Shown here piece after piece: positions 25,551-34,763 of a stretch of 64,000 nt of DNA (position 1 is its first letter; each line of letters opens with the position of its first letter). The stretch comes from Desulfosudis oleivorans. GTDB taxonomy: Bacteria > Desulfobacterota > Desulfobacteria > Desulfobacterales > SURF-7. The stretch spans positions 1 to 64,000 of the forward strand of contig DYJC01000013.1 in assembly GCA_020723305.1 (NCBI GenBank), given 5' to 3'. The notes under the pieces are model-generated. The model was not told the DNA's origin. It searched no databases and saw only the letters and a program-made list of their open reading frames with translations. The position numbers and the translations under genes were made by a program.

Positions 25551-26375
25551 ATGTCCATACGTCCTGCATGGTGGATGACACTTCAGGCATTGATGATGCC
25601 GCTGGTGAACAAGATGCTGCGGGAAACCCGTACGACCTTGTTCGGGAGAATAGCCGGCTGGTTTACTGTGCCGATGCTCAGCGGAAAAAATTTTAATATC
25701 ACCTATCTGCCAATTCATCACCGTATTTCAGATATTGGTGAAACTTTGCTGCCCCAGGCGGTTTTGCGGGAACTGGTCAGACAATCCGCCCATCGGGCCA
25801 TCATCAGACGCTGTACATGCAGGGATGGCGGGAAATGTAAAAATCATGAGGTTGAACTGGGCTGCCTGCTGCTGGGGGCAGGAGCTGCCGAGATCGATAC
25901 CGGTGTCAGCCGGCATGTGAGCGTAAGCGAGGCCCTGGAGCATGTGGATCGCTGTGTGGAAAACGGTCTGACCCCGTTCGCAGGCCGTTTCAAGGCAGAT
26001 GATTATATCTGGGGAGTAAAAAACCGGGGCAAACTGCTGACCATCTGCTTCTGCTGTGCATGCTGCTGTGTCATCCGGAAACATCTGCGCTACCTTCCGG
26101 AGGTATCCCAGGCATCGGTGATCCGGCTTAAGGGCCTTGAGATCGTCACCGATCCGGAACGCTGCAATACCTGCGGACTTTGCACAGATGCCTGTTTCAT
26201 GGAAGCCCGGAAGATAACTGACGGCAAGCTGGTTTATGATCCATCCCTTTGCAAGGGTTGCGGTCACTGTCTGTCCATCTGCCCGGAAAATGCTATCAGC
26301 GCGGATGTGGCGGATATCGGAGATGCAGTGGCCGAAGTCTGGTTAAGGATTGACCGGTTGATTGATTTCCGGTAA
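25551..26375 (+). CDS. Cys-rich 4Fe-4S dicluster protein
   Basis: The 274-residue product ends in two classic ferredoxin motifs: CNTCGLCTDACFMEA and CKGCGHCLSICPENA. Upstream are additional cysteines in RRCTCRDGGKCKNHEVELGC near residues 87-106 and in CFCCACCCVIRKH near 170. These may form further metal centres. The N-terminal LWG-like amphipathic region could touch the membrane. It probably transfers electrons with a partner not encoded here. The start at 25551 is ATG but the ribosome site is weak. Confidence 0.8.
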   Translation: MSIRPAWWMTLQALMMPLVNKMLRETRTTLFGRIAGWFTVPMLSGKNFNITYLPIHHRISDIGETLLPQAVLRELVRQSAHRAIIRRCTCRDGGKCKNHEVELGCLLLGAGAAEIDTGVSRHVSVSEALEHVDRCVENGLTPFAGRFKADDYIWGVKNRGKLLTICFCCACCCVIRKHLRYLPEVSQASVIRLKGLEIVTDPERCNTCGLCTDACFMEARKITDGKLVYDPSLCKGCGHCLSICPENAISADVADIGDAVAEVWLRIDRLIDFR

Positions 26376-26410
26376 AAGTTTTATGGATAGAGCCAATTTT
26401 ATCAAAAAGG

Positions 26411-26761
26411 ATGAAAATGAATCCGGTATTGACATCAATATGCCTGCTGATATGCAGCAATGTTTTTATGACTTTTGCCTGGTATGCTCATTTAAAAGAG
26501 CTGAACAATAAACCCTGGTTAATCGCGGCATTTGTTAGCTGGGGAATTGCGTTATTTGAATACATGTTACAAGTGCCTGCCAACAGAGTCGGGTATCGTG
26601 TGCTGAGTGTCGGACAATTGAAGATCATTCAGGAGGTCATTACACTGTCGATTTTTGTACCGTTTTCCGTAATGTATTTGAAAGAATCACTGAAACTGGA
26701 TTACCTGTGGGCCGGTATTTGTCTTGTCGGTGCGGTTTACTTCATGTTCCGGGGGGCTTGA
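26411..26761 (+). CDS. DMT-superfamily DUF486 membrane protein
   Basis: The 116-residue product has four membrane helices and matches the DUF486 family: ICSNVFMTFAWYAHLK, then FVSWGIALFEYMLQVPANR and the LKIIQEVITLSIFVPFSV segment. Family members are small putative transporters of unknown substrate. It starts 36 bases after the ferredoxin-like gene and may be cotranscribed with it. Confidence 0.88.
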   Translation: MKMNPVLTSICLLICSNVFMTFAWYAHLKELNNKPWLIAAFVSWGIALFEYMLQVPANRVGYRVLSVGQLKIIQEVITLSIFVPFSVMYLKESLKLDYLWAGICLVGAVYFMFRGA

Positions 26762-26770
26762 AAGGTATGG

Positions 26771-26923
26771 TTATTTCAACATGACCAGTCTGCCATACTG
26801 CCCTTTGATATAGATCTTAGTTGAACAGATATTGACGTCAACAGGGCCATGTTTTCCCTTTAGTTTTGCAGGATAGAAATCTTCTGTTTTTTGCCGCGTC
26901 AATCCTTTCACATAGTTTTTCAT
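26771..26923 (-). CDS. Short ORF, probable C-terminal gene remnant
   Basis: From ATG 26923 to TAA 26771 there are 50 codons (MKNYVKGLTRQKTEDFYPAK and onward, ending GQYGRLVMLK). The same frame remains open upstream through PLVETPFLWGQNP until stops near 26970. That composition looks like real protein sequence rather than noise. No family was recognised, and it is likely the tail of a decayed gene. Confidence 0.3.
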   Translation of the reverse strand: MKNYVKGLTRQKTEDFYPAKLKGKHGPVDVNICSTKIYIKGQYGRLVMLK

Positions 26924-27027
26924 GGGGTTTTGTCCCCAGAGGAAGGGTGTTTCGACAAGAGGATTTTATCAAAGCGAATATGATCAGGGAATGGCGATGA
27001 CAGTTTTATTGAATGAAGAGTAAAAGA

Positions 27028-27068
27028 GTAAACAAGGCAGGGACAAAAGGTTCTCCTGCCTTGTTTAC
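27028..27068 (-). terminator. Strong hairpin downstream of the secreted hydrolase
   Basis: A perfect 14-base inverted pair, GTAAACAAGGCAGG at 27028-27041 and its complement at 27055-27068, encloses a 13-base loop. On the minus strand it lies 78 bases beyond the hydrolase stop and is followed by a moderately T-rich tract (TCTTTTACTC). A terminator for the minus-strand gene is likely. Confidence 0.65.
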
Positions 27069-27145
27069 GTTGAATCGGCAAATATATGACCGGCCTCAGG
27101 CACAGGATTTTGGCCGGGTATCTGCCGAAATATTGTATTCAACGA

Positions 27146-27997
27146 TCAGGGTTGATCACTGTCCACATATAGAGTCACCGGCGTGGTCGGGCTGCTGATG
27201 GAAAGATTGCTCTTTGACCAGGTTCCATAAAATGCAGCATCAATAAATTTTTTTACACTGTTGGCTACATCGAGAAAAAAATAATCCGGAGTAGTCATAC
27301 AGTTTGTGCATGCCAGACAGTGACCCTCGCAGAAACTGCAATGAAAATATAAAGGGGAATATCCGCAAGGGCCCCATGTATACACTTTTTTTACCTTTTG
27401 AAATACTCTTTTGCCTGTACTTCGATAGTATGCTGCTTTGGCAGCTTTATTCTTATCAACAAAACAGGAGGTCACATCAAAACCCCAGTACAGGGCCGGG
27501 ATATTGACATTACCAGTACTGCTGCAATCATAAGGATCAATACTGAAAATCGCATCCGCCAGAGTAGCATTGCCTGAAACTGCGTTCTGAGCAGCCTGTC
27601 CACCGGCTGAATGTCCGCCCATGATCCAGTGGGCGATGCGGGTACAATTGGTTCCGGACATCCAGTTTACAAGGTTGGCTTTGACTTCCAGGGCACAATT
27701 TCGAAATTTTGTGGCATCGGTCTTGACCATGTTTCCGGGATTATGATCAACAATAACCACAATATATCCGTATTCATTCAATTCTTCCGACAGGTAGTCA
27801 TAATCATTTCTTGACTGGGACGTTCCGACACCGATCAGTATGGCTTCACAGGATGACGGAGTCGAATCCGGATAATGAATTCGAATCTGTCCGGTTGAAA
27901 TAGTCTTGTCCATAACAGCTGCACTTGCACTATGTAAAAATAGAAAAACGATTGCGATACAAAAAATTCCTGAAACGGCCATTCGACTTGCTTTCAT
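27146..27997 (-). CDS. Secreted alpha/beta hydrolase
   Basis: The 283-residue product has a clear signal peptide ending near HSASAAV. The nucleophile elbow GGHSAGGQAA carries the catalytic serine near residue 150. VVIVDHNPG precedes it, and SIDPYD may hold the acid. The C-terminal half is unusually cysteine-rich (CSFCEGHCLACTNC), suggesting disulfides or metal binding in the periplasm. The overall layout recalls chlorophyllase- or cutinase-like members of the superfamily. Substrate unknown. Confidence 0.78.
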   Translation of the reverse strand: MKASRMAVSGIFCIAIVFLFLHSASAAVMDKTISTGQIRIHYPDSTPSSCEAILIGVGTSQSRNDYDYLSEELNEYGYIVVIVDHNPGNMVKTDATKFRNCALEVKANLVNWMSGTNCTRIAHWIMGGHSAGGQAAQNAVSGNATLADAIFSIDPYDCSSTGNVNIPALYWGFDVTSCFVDKNKAAKAAYYRSTGKRVFQKVKKVYTWGPCGYSPLYFHCSFCEGHCLACTNCMTTPDYFFLDVANSVKKFIDAAFYGTWSKSNLSISSPTTPVTLYVDSDQP

Positions 27998-28033
27998 AAG
28001 TTTCCCCTCCCGTAAAGTTGATTTTATCTGTTA

Positions 28034-28852
28034 TTATGTTGCAATTTTAATATTGTTTTCGCTGGTAATCAGATTGTTTCCAAAACATTTTATTTTGATT
28101 TGATCTGCAATCCGTGTCATGTCCTTATACACTGAGGCTACCCGCAGATATCGATAATACAATGGGTGGTGCATTTTTAAAAATTCAAGGAAGGCAATTC
28201 CTACATCCTTTGGCTCGAAGAAGGGTTTTTTGGTTTCCCTGAGAAATTTGATTAACAGATTGCAAATACTCAGCCGCATACCCTTACTGTTTTTGGGTTT
28301 TTTCCGGATGAGATGATCAATATCCGATATCGGGTATTCATTAGAAAAAATATGCCTGCTGTCGAGCGGAATCCGAGCGTGGTTGAATCCGTCCCACTTT
28401 AGTAATGATGCTGTCTGTGTGATATATCCGACGTTTTCGCAGAGCTGAAAATCATCGGATGGATCAACGCAGATCCATCGATCCAGATAAACCACCGCAA
28501 AAACATGGCTGGATATCGTTCCCACATGTTTGGATATGATTTCAGGGGTTGCAGGACCCCAGTATTTTTGACCATCCACCTTCAGCAATCCATATCCAGC
28601 GGGTATTTTTGCGGATCGGAGCAGGGCAACAAGCAGATTGGCTTTGTTGGTGCAGGTTCCTTCTCTTTCGTACAGTGTTTCCGATGCGGTTCTGTTCCAG
28701 AGGCCCACTCGATACAGGATATTGTCCCGAACCCAGGTAAACATGGCAACAGCCAGCTCCCGGTCTGTATGACATCCTGCCTGGATCTGATGAACCATCT
28801 TCCGATATTTAGAATCGAAGTCAAAAATATTATACAACGCCTTCCTCTTCAC
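28034..28852 (-). CDS. Transglutaminase-like superfamily protein
   Basis: The 272-residue product has the transglutaminase core: the Cys in YEREGTCTNKANLLVALLRS, the His in ISSHVFAVVYL and the Asp in WICVDPSDDF. These give a complete catalytic triad in the usual order, in the first 150 residues. The C-terminal part is helical and unassigned. There is no evident signal peptide. It may act as a cysteine protease or amidase, as other microbial members do. Confidence 0.82.
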   Translation of the reverse strand: MKRKALYNIFDFDSKYRKMVHQIQAGCHTDRELAVAMFTWVRDNILYRVGLWNRTASETLYEREGTCTNKANLLVALLRSAKIPAGYGLLKVDGQKYWGPATPEIISKHVGTISSHVFAVVYLDRWICVDPSDDFQLCENVGYITQTASLLKWDGFNHARIPLDSRHIFSNEYPISDIDHLIRKKPKNSKGMRLSICNLLIKFLRETKKPFFEPKDVGIAFLEFLKMHHPLYYRYLRVASVYKDMTRIADQIKIKCFGNNLITSENNIKIAT

Positions 28853-29026
28853 CGGATGTCGGGCTTGCTCTGGAATTACAATAACAGATTTTTAAAATTG
28901 ACTCGATAAAATATGTATTGTTAATGTATAATTGATAGTTAGTATAATCAACCTTGAACACTCTTCTGCTGTTGTTTCCCGTGAATCCTCTTCTGAATTA
29001 GACTTATAATCGTATATCCGACATGA

Positions 29027-29143
29027 CGGAATTATCGTATTTATTTGCCGGGTGAATATGAAGCGGAGGGAGCGGATATTGAAATGGCGGGATATCATTC
29101 CGATATGCTGAACGGCCTTGAGGTAGTGTTGGAAAAATTATGA
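29027..29143 (+). pseudogene. Possible coding remnant in the 28853-29179 gap
   Basis: The plus-strand frame reads LPGEYEAEGADIEMAGYHSD then LNGLEVVLEKL to a TGA at 29141. The protein-like composition suggests the tail of a lost gene. There is no start codon or family match. The rest of this 327-base gap is AT-rich (28905-28945) and shows nothing else. Confidence 0.2.
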
Positions 29144-29179
29144 TGACTGATTCGTTGTATATTCCCGGGGGATACTGTT

Positions 29180-29773
29180 TCAGGAATGATTTTTCCCATC
29201 GGGAATATATAAAACATCCGCAATATTCGCTATCTTGTTGCAATACCTGGCCAATACAAAAAAATAATCGGAAAGCCGGTTCAGGTATTGTTGAATGATG
29301 GCCATCTGATTCTCCATCTTTTGTTCTGTGATTTTTTCATTCTGAGCCAGTCGAATCACATGCCGTTCAACCCGACGGCAAACAGTTCTGGCCACATGAG
29401 CAGCGGCTGAGGCCGGCCCGCCGCCAGGAAGGATAAACGCTTGAAGCCGGGGTAATGTTTCATCCATCCGGTCAATGGCTTTTTCAAGGACTTCGACATA
29501 GGAATGCTCCAGAGGAACCAGTTGGTGAATGGAATCGGAATCCGGTGTGGTCGCAAGCCAGGAGCCAATCGTAAAGAGTGCTTTTTGAATGGCCTGAATT
29601 TCAGCGGCAATACTTTTTGCTTCCTGTGGAAGTGATGCGGATATCATTCCGACAAAGGAATTCAGCTCATCCATCTCACCGTAGGTTTCAACCCGATCAT
29701 GGCATTTTGAAATTCTTTCACCGCTGAAAAGGCTTGTTTTTCCTTTATCGCCCGTTTTTGTATATACTTTCAT
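29180..29773 (-). CDS. Cob(I)alamin adenosyltransferase, PduO type
   Basis: The enzyme transfers adenosyl from ATP to cob(I)alamin to make adenosylcobalamin. The 197-residue product starts with the family signature YTKTGDKGKTSLFSGERISK, followed by ETYGEMDELNSFVG. The C-terminal helix carries RTVCRRVERHV and the YLNRLSDYFFVLARY segment. Length is normal. It begins 14 bases after the hybrid kinase, leaving no room for its own cobalamin riboswitch, so it is transcribed with the signalling genes. Confidence 0.93.
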   Translation of the reverse strand: MKVYTKTGDKGKTSLFSGERISKCHDRVETYGEMDELNSFVGMISASLPQEAKSIAAEIQAIQKALFTIGSWLATTPDSDSIHQLVPLEHSYVEVLEKAIDRMDETLPRLQAFILPGGGPASAAAHVARTVCRRVERHVIRLAQNEKITEQKMENQMAIIQQYLNRLSDYFFVLARYCNKIANIADVLYIPDGKNHS

Positions 29774-29787
29774 ATTTCCACCTGATG

Positions 29788-31893
29788 TTATCTGTTTTTC
29801 TTCAGGATATCCCGAACGGCAAGACCGATGGTCTCCAGCAAATAAGGCTTTTTAATATAATGTCCTGCACCGAGTTTCTGAGCCTCTTTTACACGTTCCG
29901 ATTCTGAAAAGCCACTGGTGATTAATGCAGGTTGTTTTGGATGGATTTCAAGAATTCGTTTATAGGTTTCCAGTCCATCCATACCCGGATCCATGATCAT
30001 ATCCAGAATCAGCAAATCCGCCTTGTGGGTTTTCATATATTCTATCGCCTTTTCGCCACTTGCGGCAATTGATACGGTATAACCCAACTGAGTCAGTATA
30101 TTGGAGGCGATATCAAGCTGTTCTTCCACATCGTCCACAATTAAAATGGTCTCACCGTTTCCCAGGTAGTCATCAATCGTTGTTTTTTCCTTTATTTTTT
30201 CAATTTCCATGTGAGTCAAGGGGAAATAGAGTGTAAATGTCGTCCCGATATCCTCGATGCTCTGTACGTCGATAAATCCATCATGATCTTTTACCGTTCC
30301 CCAGATTACAGCCATGCCTAAGCCCGTACCACTTCTTCCCATCACCTTTTTCGTATAAAACGGTTCGAAGATTCTTTCCAGAGCTTCCGATGAAATCCCA
30401 GTCCCGGTATCGGAAACATGGAGTGTAACATAATCACCTTCATTGATCTTTTCATAGCCGATGAATGGTTTGTCAATATATCGGTTTTCCGTTGTAATCG
30501 TGATTGTTCCGCCATCCGGCATTGCTTCTGCGCCATTGGAAACCAGATTCATGATAGTTTTTGAAATGTGCACCGGAGAACCGAGAATATTGGCCAGGTT
30601 GCTTTGAAGACCTGTTTTGACAGTTACATTGGTGTGATAAAAAAGCAGTTTATCATATTCGGGACTTTCCATGTAATCAATGATGATGTCATTGAGATTT
30701 ACTACCTCGGATGTGGCAACGCCTCTTCTAGCCATGGTCAATAAGTCCTGAACAATTGCGGCAGCTTTTTGTCCGGAGGTCTGCATGATTTGAATGCCTT
30801 TTCTCATCGGACTGTCTTTGGGAAGTTTCAGAAGAAGCAATTCCGGATAACTTACAATGCCGCTTAAGATATTGTTCAAATCATGTGCAACACCACCGGC
30901 AAGCATTCCGATGGCCTCCATTTTTTCCGCTTTCCTAAATCTGGCTTCCAGTTTTTTTCTTTCTGTAATATCGCGCAGAACAAACAGGGTTCCGGAAGGA
31001 TTACCTTCGTGATCATCAAAGCGGGAGGCACTATAGCTGATATCCAGCAGCCTGCCGTTCTTTGTGAAACGTTTTGTCATAAAACCTTGAGATGGTTTGC
31101 CATGAAGGATAACATTGTTAACAACTGTCTCTGTATCTTCCATCTCAGAGTCAGGGATAAATGGTATTTTTTTACCTTCAAGTTCTTCGATTGTCCATCC
31201 GAAAATTTTCGTGAAAGCCGGGCTGAGGTATTTCACTTTGCCTTCCAGATCATAGATCAAAATTGCATCGGCGGATGAATGGATAAGGGAGCGATAGACT
31301 TCTTCCGCTTTTTTGGATTCTTCATAAAGCTCCTTATATTTTTTTTCACTTTCCATCAAAGCCTGCTCTGCCTGTTTTCTTTCCGTAATATTACGGACAA
31401 TGCACAGAAATTGATCTTCGAGCAGCGGAAGCATCCTTGCCTCATAGTGATTTTTTATCCCCTTGATGGTAAGGGAGTACTCCATGCTTACAATCGAATT
31501 TGTATTTTTAACCTGAGAAATGGCTTCAAGAAATTTTTCCCCGACATCCTGAAATGGGATTCTCTGGATTGGCTTCCCAATCATTTTTTCTATTGGGATA
31601 AAGAGATTGGTCGTGCTACCCTCCTTGCAATCGAGAATAATTCCGTTTGAATCAAACCAGATGAAAAGATCAGGGAATGCTGTAATCAATGCCTGAAGTT
31701 CTGAATTTTTCTGCATCAGCTCATGCGAACTCAACTCCAGTGATCGTTCGAGCATACTGCGGTCTTCATCAAATTCCAGATAAGCGTCATTGACAGCGGC
31801 AATAAAGTTTTTCCATTCCTCCGGGATATCATCTGTATCGCCGGAATACCGCTTGAGTTGCCTTTTTAGAAGGCTGTGGATTTGTTTATTCAT
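29788..31893 (-). CDS. PAS-PAS hybrid sensor histidine kinase
   Basis: The 701-residue product has no membrane helix and so is cytoplasmic. A short helical region is followed by two PAS domains (~65-175 and ~195-320, the second with SADAILIYDLEGKVKYLSPA and a PAC-type FVLRDITERK). The H-box is GGVAHDLNNILSG, then HATPase_c with SNGAEAM, DTGTGIS and GRSGTGLGMAV. The C-terminal receiver is complete (LLILDMIMDPGMDG, IKKPY). The signal is unknown. It sits 18 bases after the FIST gene, so the two products may work together. Confidence 0.92.
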   Translation of the reverse strand: MNKQIHSLLKRQLKRYSGDTDDIPEEWKNFIAAVNDAYLEFDEDRSMLERSLELSSHELMQKNSELQALITAFPDLFIWFDSNGIILDCKEGSTTNLFIPIEKMIGKPIQRIPFQDVGEKFLEAISQVKNTNSIVSMEYSLTIKGIKNHYEARMLPLLEDQFLCIVRNITERKQAEQALMESEKKYKELYEESKKAEEVYRSLIHSSADAILIYDLEGKVKYLSPAFTKIFGWTIEELEGKKIPFIPDSEMEDTETVVNNVILHGKPSQGFMTKRFTKNGRLLDISYSASRFDDHEGNPSGTLFVLRDITERKKLEARFRKAEKMEAIGMLAGGVAHDLNNILSGIVSYPELLLLKLPKDSPMRKGIQIMQTSGQKAAAIVQDLLTMARRGVATSEVVNLNDIIIDYMESPEYDKLLFYHTNVTVKTGLQSNLANILGSPVHISKTIMNLVSNGAEAMPDGGTITITTENRYIDKPFIGYEKINEGDYVTLHVSDTGTGISSEALERIFEPFYTKKVMGRSGTGLGMAVIWGTVKDHDGFIDVQSIEDIGTTFTLYFPLTHMEIEKIKEKTTIDDYLGNGETILIVDDVEEQLDIASNILTQLGYTVSIAASGEKAIEYMKTHKADLLILDMIMDPGMDGLETYKRILEIHPKQPALITSGFSESERVKEAQKLGAGHYIKKPYLLETIGLAVRDILKKNR

Positions 31894-31911
31894 AGGAAAA
31901 AATTAATGGGT

Positions 31912-33051
31912 CTATATCTCAGAAATCGTTGTGATCGTCATGGTTTGGTTATGCAATTCGCATTTGATACCTGGTCTGAAAGGGGAAATTTCACCATAGG
32001 AATAAAAGCCTGTCAGAATAGTTTTCTTACCAAATACTTCATGAACGGCTTCAACCTCTTCTTCTATTCTCTGTTTTAATACCATCTTTCGACCGACACA
32101 ACTGATGAGGATGGCAAGTTCAGGACTAACTTCTCCCAGGGCCAAGCTGCTTGTTTCTGCAGCCCCTGCAGCTCCATCAATCAACCGGTTGAAGTTGGCT
32201 TTCATCAAACGGGCATAAGAACCTTCCGGGAGGTCTCCTGCGAATGTCATGCTTTGAGTTTCTTCATCAACCGAAAGAATGGTTCTCACGAGTCCGGATT
32301 CGCCTCCTTCCGAACGCAGACTGAGCGGGAAAAGCAGTCCGGTAGCCGGCAGCCCCTTTGCATGATCACCCAGATATTTTTTATATAATTCCAAAGCGGA
32401 TTTGCCGTCAAGTTCATACAAAATATTGCCTTTTGAACGGGTTATGAGTCTCTCAGGACCAAAGGGATCCCATCCGCCAAGAGAACCGTATCCGATTTTA
32501 ATGTGATTTCCATAAAATCCAAGAATGGTGATCGAGTCTTTCTTTGCCCTGTTTCCCGACAGAACAAAGGTTTCCTGAAATCGATCTCCATCGCCGGACA
32601 ACCCTCCGGTGATGGTGACATTATCTGGAAGATAGGTACGGATACCGGAAACCAGATCGCTTCCATTGACCTTCAGCCCGTCTGAAAGAATAAAGACATG
32701 ACACAAATCTTTCAAATCAATCGATTGGGCCAATTGCTGGCCGGCATGAAAGCTTTCTGAAGCATCTTTTATATGGATTCCGGATGATTTTAGGGTCGTA
32801 TTCTCAAATTGGACTGCGGTCATGATGAGCGAATCATCCAGCACTCTTGTTCCATAGATTTCTCCGGCAGTTGAACATCCAAACATGACAGCGTTTGGAT
32901 AACGACTGTTAATATCGTTCAAAAGAGCCTGTTGCTGTATAATGGCCGGACTTGCAAAAACAAATACCAGTTGGGCAGAATCACCCAACAGGCTGGTGTT
33001 ATCCGGTTTCCATCCATCGGAAGCAGTCCATTTTTTTTGTTCAATTTTCAC
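31912..33051 (-). CDS. FIST domain sensor protein
   Basis: The 379-residue product has the FIST_N layout: LVFVFASPAIIQQQALLNDI, then NAVMFGCSTAGEI, ILSDGLKVNGSDL and TGGLSGDGDRFQETFVL. A FIST_C part holds GLLFPLSLRS and a C-terminal FYSYGEISPF. FIST domains are proposed small-ligand sensors that partner with kinases and cyclases. Here it lies between a diguanylate cyclase gene (13 bases upstream) and a PAS hybrid kinase (18 bases downstream). Confidence 0.93.
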   Translation of the reverse strand: MKIEQKKWTASDGWKPDNTSLLGDSAQLVFVFASPAIIQQQALLNDINSRYPNAVMFGCSTAGEIYGTRVLDDSLIMTAVQFENTTLKSSGIHIKDASESFHAGQQLAQSIDLKDLCHVFILSDGLKVNGSDLVSGIRTYLPDNVTITGGLSGDGDRFQETFVLSGNRAKKDSITILGFYGNHIKIGYGSLGGWDPFGPERLITRSKGNILYELDGKSALELYKKYLGDHAKGLPATGLLFPLSLRSEGGESGLVRTILSVDEETQSMTFAGDLPEGSYARLMKANFNRLIDGAAGAAETSSLALGEVSPELAILISCVGRKMVLKQRIEEEVEAVHEVFGKKTILTGFYSYGEISPFRPGIKCELHNQTMTITTISEI

Positions 33052-33064
33052 GAATCATTCCTTT

Positions 33065-34294
33065 TCATATACTTGCAATATTGTAACAGACCACCATATT
33101 TCGTCCATTGTTTTTTGCTTTGTAGAGTGCCGCATCAGCTTGTTCAATGAGGTATGATGAGCGCGTCTGGGGCTTTGGTATCGTGCTTGCGACACCAAGG
33201 CTGACAGTGATCTGGTTTGAGATTTCCGAAAATGAATGTCGGATATCCATATTTTCAATATGAATACGGATGTTCTCGGCGATTTGAAAGGCTTCTTCCA
33301 TTTGAGTGTGTGGAAGCAGTATGACAAATTCTTCTCCTCCATATCTGGCAAGAAGATCATGAGATCTTCGAATACTCCGGTTTAATGCCTCACCGATCTT
33401 TTTCAAACAACGATCTCCTGCCTGATGTCCATAATTGTCATTGTAAGACTTGAAAAAATCGATATCGAGAAAAAGAAGGGAAATCGGATACTCATTTCTT
33501 GTCGCAGAGTTCCATTCACGCTCAAAAGTCATATCAAAATGCCTTCGGTTGGCGGTACCTGTCAATTCGTCTGAAATGGAAAGCTGTTCCAGTTTTCGAT
33601 TTGTCTCTTCCAGCTTTATTGTATTGATCCTTTGCAGAAGCGTTAAAAGGAAATCCCGCCGCATTTCACTCTCCAGTTGATAGTTGCCGATCAAGCTGAT
33701 GATTGCCGAAGTAAGCAGAACTAATGAGCTGTTATCTGCTGCTTCAGCCGGCATCTGGGAAACAAGATCAATCGAAAAAATATAAAGCAGAAGGATTGCG
33801 ATCGAAAAACCAAATGCATAAACAAATCGAATCCGCACAACAATATTGCCAAATGTAATAATCAGGATGATACCGGTGTAGTAGTGAACCACATTCGGGT
33901 GTTGGCTCAGGATGAGAAACCACACGATACTTGCTGAAGTCAGAAGAAGCAGGAATCCGGCAAAAAGATCAATAAAACGGTTAAGCTTTTTAATGCGGAT
34001 CAGAACAAGGAAAAAGCACATTGCCGGTGTGACAATTCCGAGTCTGATTTTCCATGCTGTGATGTAAACGTCCGGTAACATGAAACGGTCTGCAATACAA
34101 AAGAGATCAAACAGGATCATTGCACCCAGTCCAAGTAAAAGAATTCTTTTTCTTCGTTTGGGTGTATTCAGTTCTGAAAAATAGGTTTCTAGTTTTTGGG
34201 GGAACTGCAAAAAAGTAGAGGCACGCTCCAGACTCGCATGGATATCCGGCTCAAGTTCAATCAGTTTATCTGCGATGGTGTCTTCAGTAGGCAT
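33065..34294 (-). CDS. Membrane-bound diguanylate cyclase (GGDEF)
   Basis: The 409-residue product has about six membrane helices between residues 50 and 215, then a coiled linker and a GGDEF domain. The active site reads RYGGEEF, with LSISDELTGTANRRHFD at the domain start and FFKSYNDNYGHQAGD for metal and substrate. The inhibitory RxxD site (RSHD) lies five residues before GGEEF, so product inhibition by c-di-GMP is likely. It should be catalytically active. It is first of the tight GGDEF-FIST-kinase-adenosyltransferase run. Confidence 0.93.
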   Translation of the reverse strand: MPTEDTIADKLIELEPDIHASLERASTFLQFPQKLETYFSELNTPKRRKRILLLGLGAMILFDLFCIADRFMLPDVYITAWKIRLGIVTPAMCFFLVLIRIKKLNRFIDLFAGFLLLLTSASIVWFLILSQHPNVVHYYTGIILIITFGNIVVRIRFVYAFGFSIAILLLYIFSIDLVSQMPAEAADNSSLVLLTSAIISLIGNYQLESEMRRDFLLTLLQRINTIKLEETNRKLEQLSISDELTGTANRRHFDMTFEREWNSATRNEYPISLLFLDIDFFKSYNDNYGHQAGDRCLKKIGEALNRSIRRSHDLLARYGGEEFVILLPHTQMEEAFQIAENIRIHIENMDIRHSFSEISNQITVSLGVASTIPKPQTRSSYLIEQADAALYKAKNNGRNMVVCYNIASI

Positions 34295-34330
34295 GAGACT
34301 TATCGTGTTTTTTGTATCCGTTTAACAGAA

Positions 34331-34711
34331 TTATGGAACCATTACTTTTTTTTCAGAAATACCTGTGCTTCCATGCAGGTTGCAATTGGCTTCAGCTGTT
34401 ATCACAATAGAAGTCATAACCGTGAATTGGATTTCCCGAGTGAAATTATCCGATTCAGGAGTTTCAAATGCTCCAAATTGCCATCGTTTGATTTCCTGGT
34501 CATTGATTTTTACATAAACCCAGTCTGTGTGATGGATAAAATTGTTTCCATCATGGGATACATGGAGTTTGATCGTAATTTCCTTTCCTGAAGCAACTGT
34601 TTCCGGGGCTTCGATACGAACTGAGGATTGATTTGCAAATACTGGTTTGCCATAAAATGACAAACCAACAACGGATGCAATACCATAAGAGAGAAAAGAT
34701 CTTCTGTTCAT
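34331..34711 (-). CDS. Tat-exported superoxide reductase (desulfoferrodoxin)-like protein
   Basis: I start this at 34711, where MNRRSFLSYGIASVVGLSF forms a twin-arginine signal, rather than at the longer reading from 34864, which overlaps the upstream gene. The mature ~100 residues resemble the SORL domain: HVSHDGNNFIHHTDWVYV supplies histidines and ANCNLHGS the Cys and His of an iron centre. The canonical E-K-H-x-P opening is missing, so activity is uncertain. An Ig-like or SoxZ-like binding protein is an alternative. Confidence 0.6.
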   Translation of the reverse strand: MNRRSFLSYGIASVVGLSFYGKPVFANQSSVRIEAPETVASGKEITIKLHVSHDGNNFIHHTDWVYVKINDQEIKRWQFGAFETPESDNFTREIQFTVMTSIVITAEANCNLHGSTGISEKKVMVP

Positions 34712-34763
34712 TTCATAATCTCCTTTAGTGTCATTTGCAAAAAAGGTAATTTTTTTCGTGCTA

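Noticed and set aside
25223-25558. N-terminal extension of the zinc-ribbon protein
   Set aside because: The zinc ribbon is normally N-terminal, a good ribosome site precedes ATG 25222, and the extension overlaps the start of the opposite gene.
29774-29790. Cobalamin riboswitch ahead of the adenosyltransferase gene
   Set aside because: Only 14 bases separate it from the kinase gene, and no B12-box-like sequence was seen.
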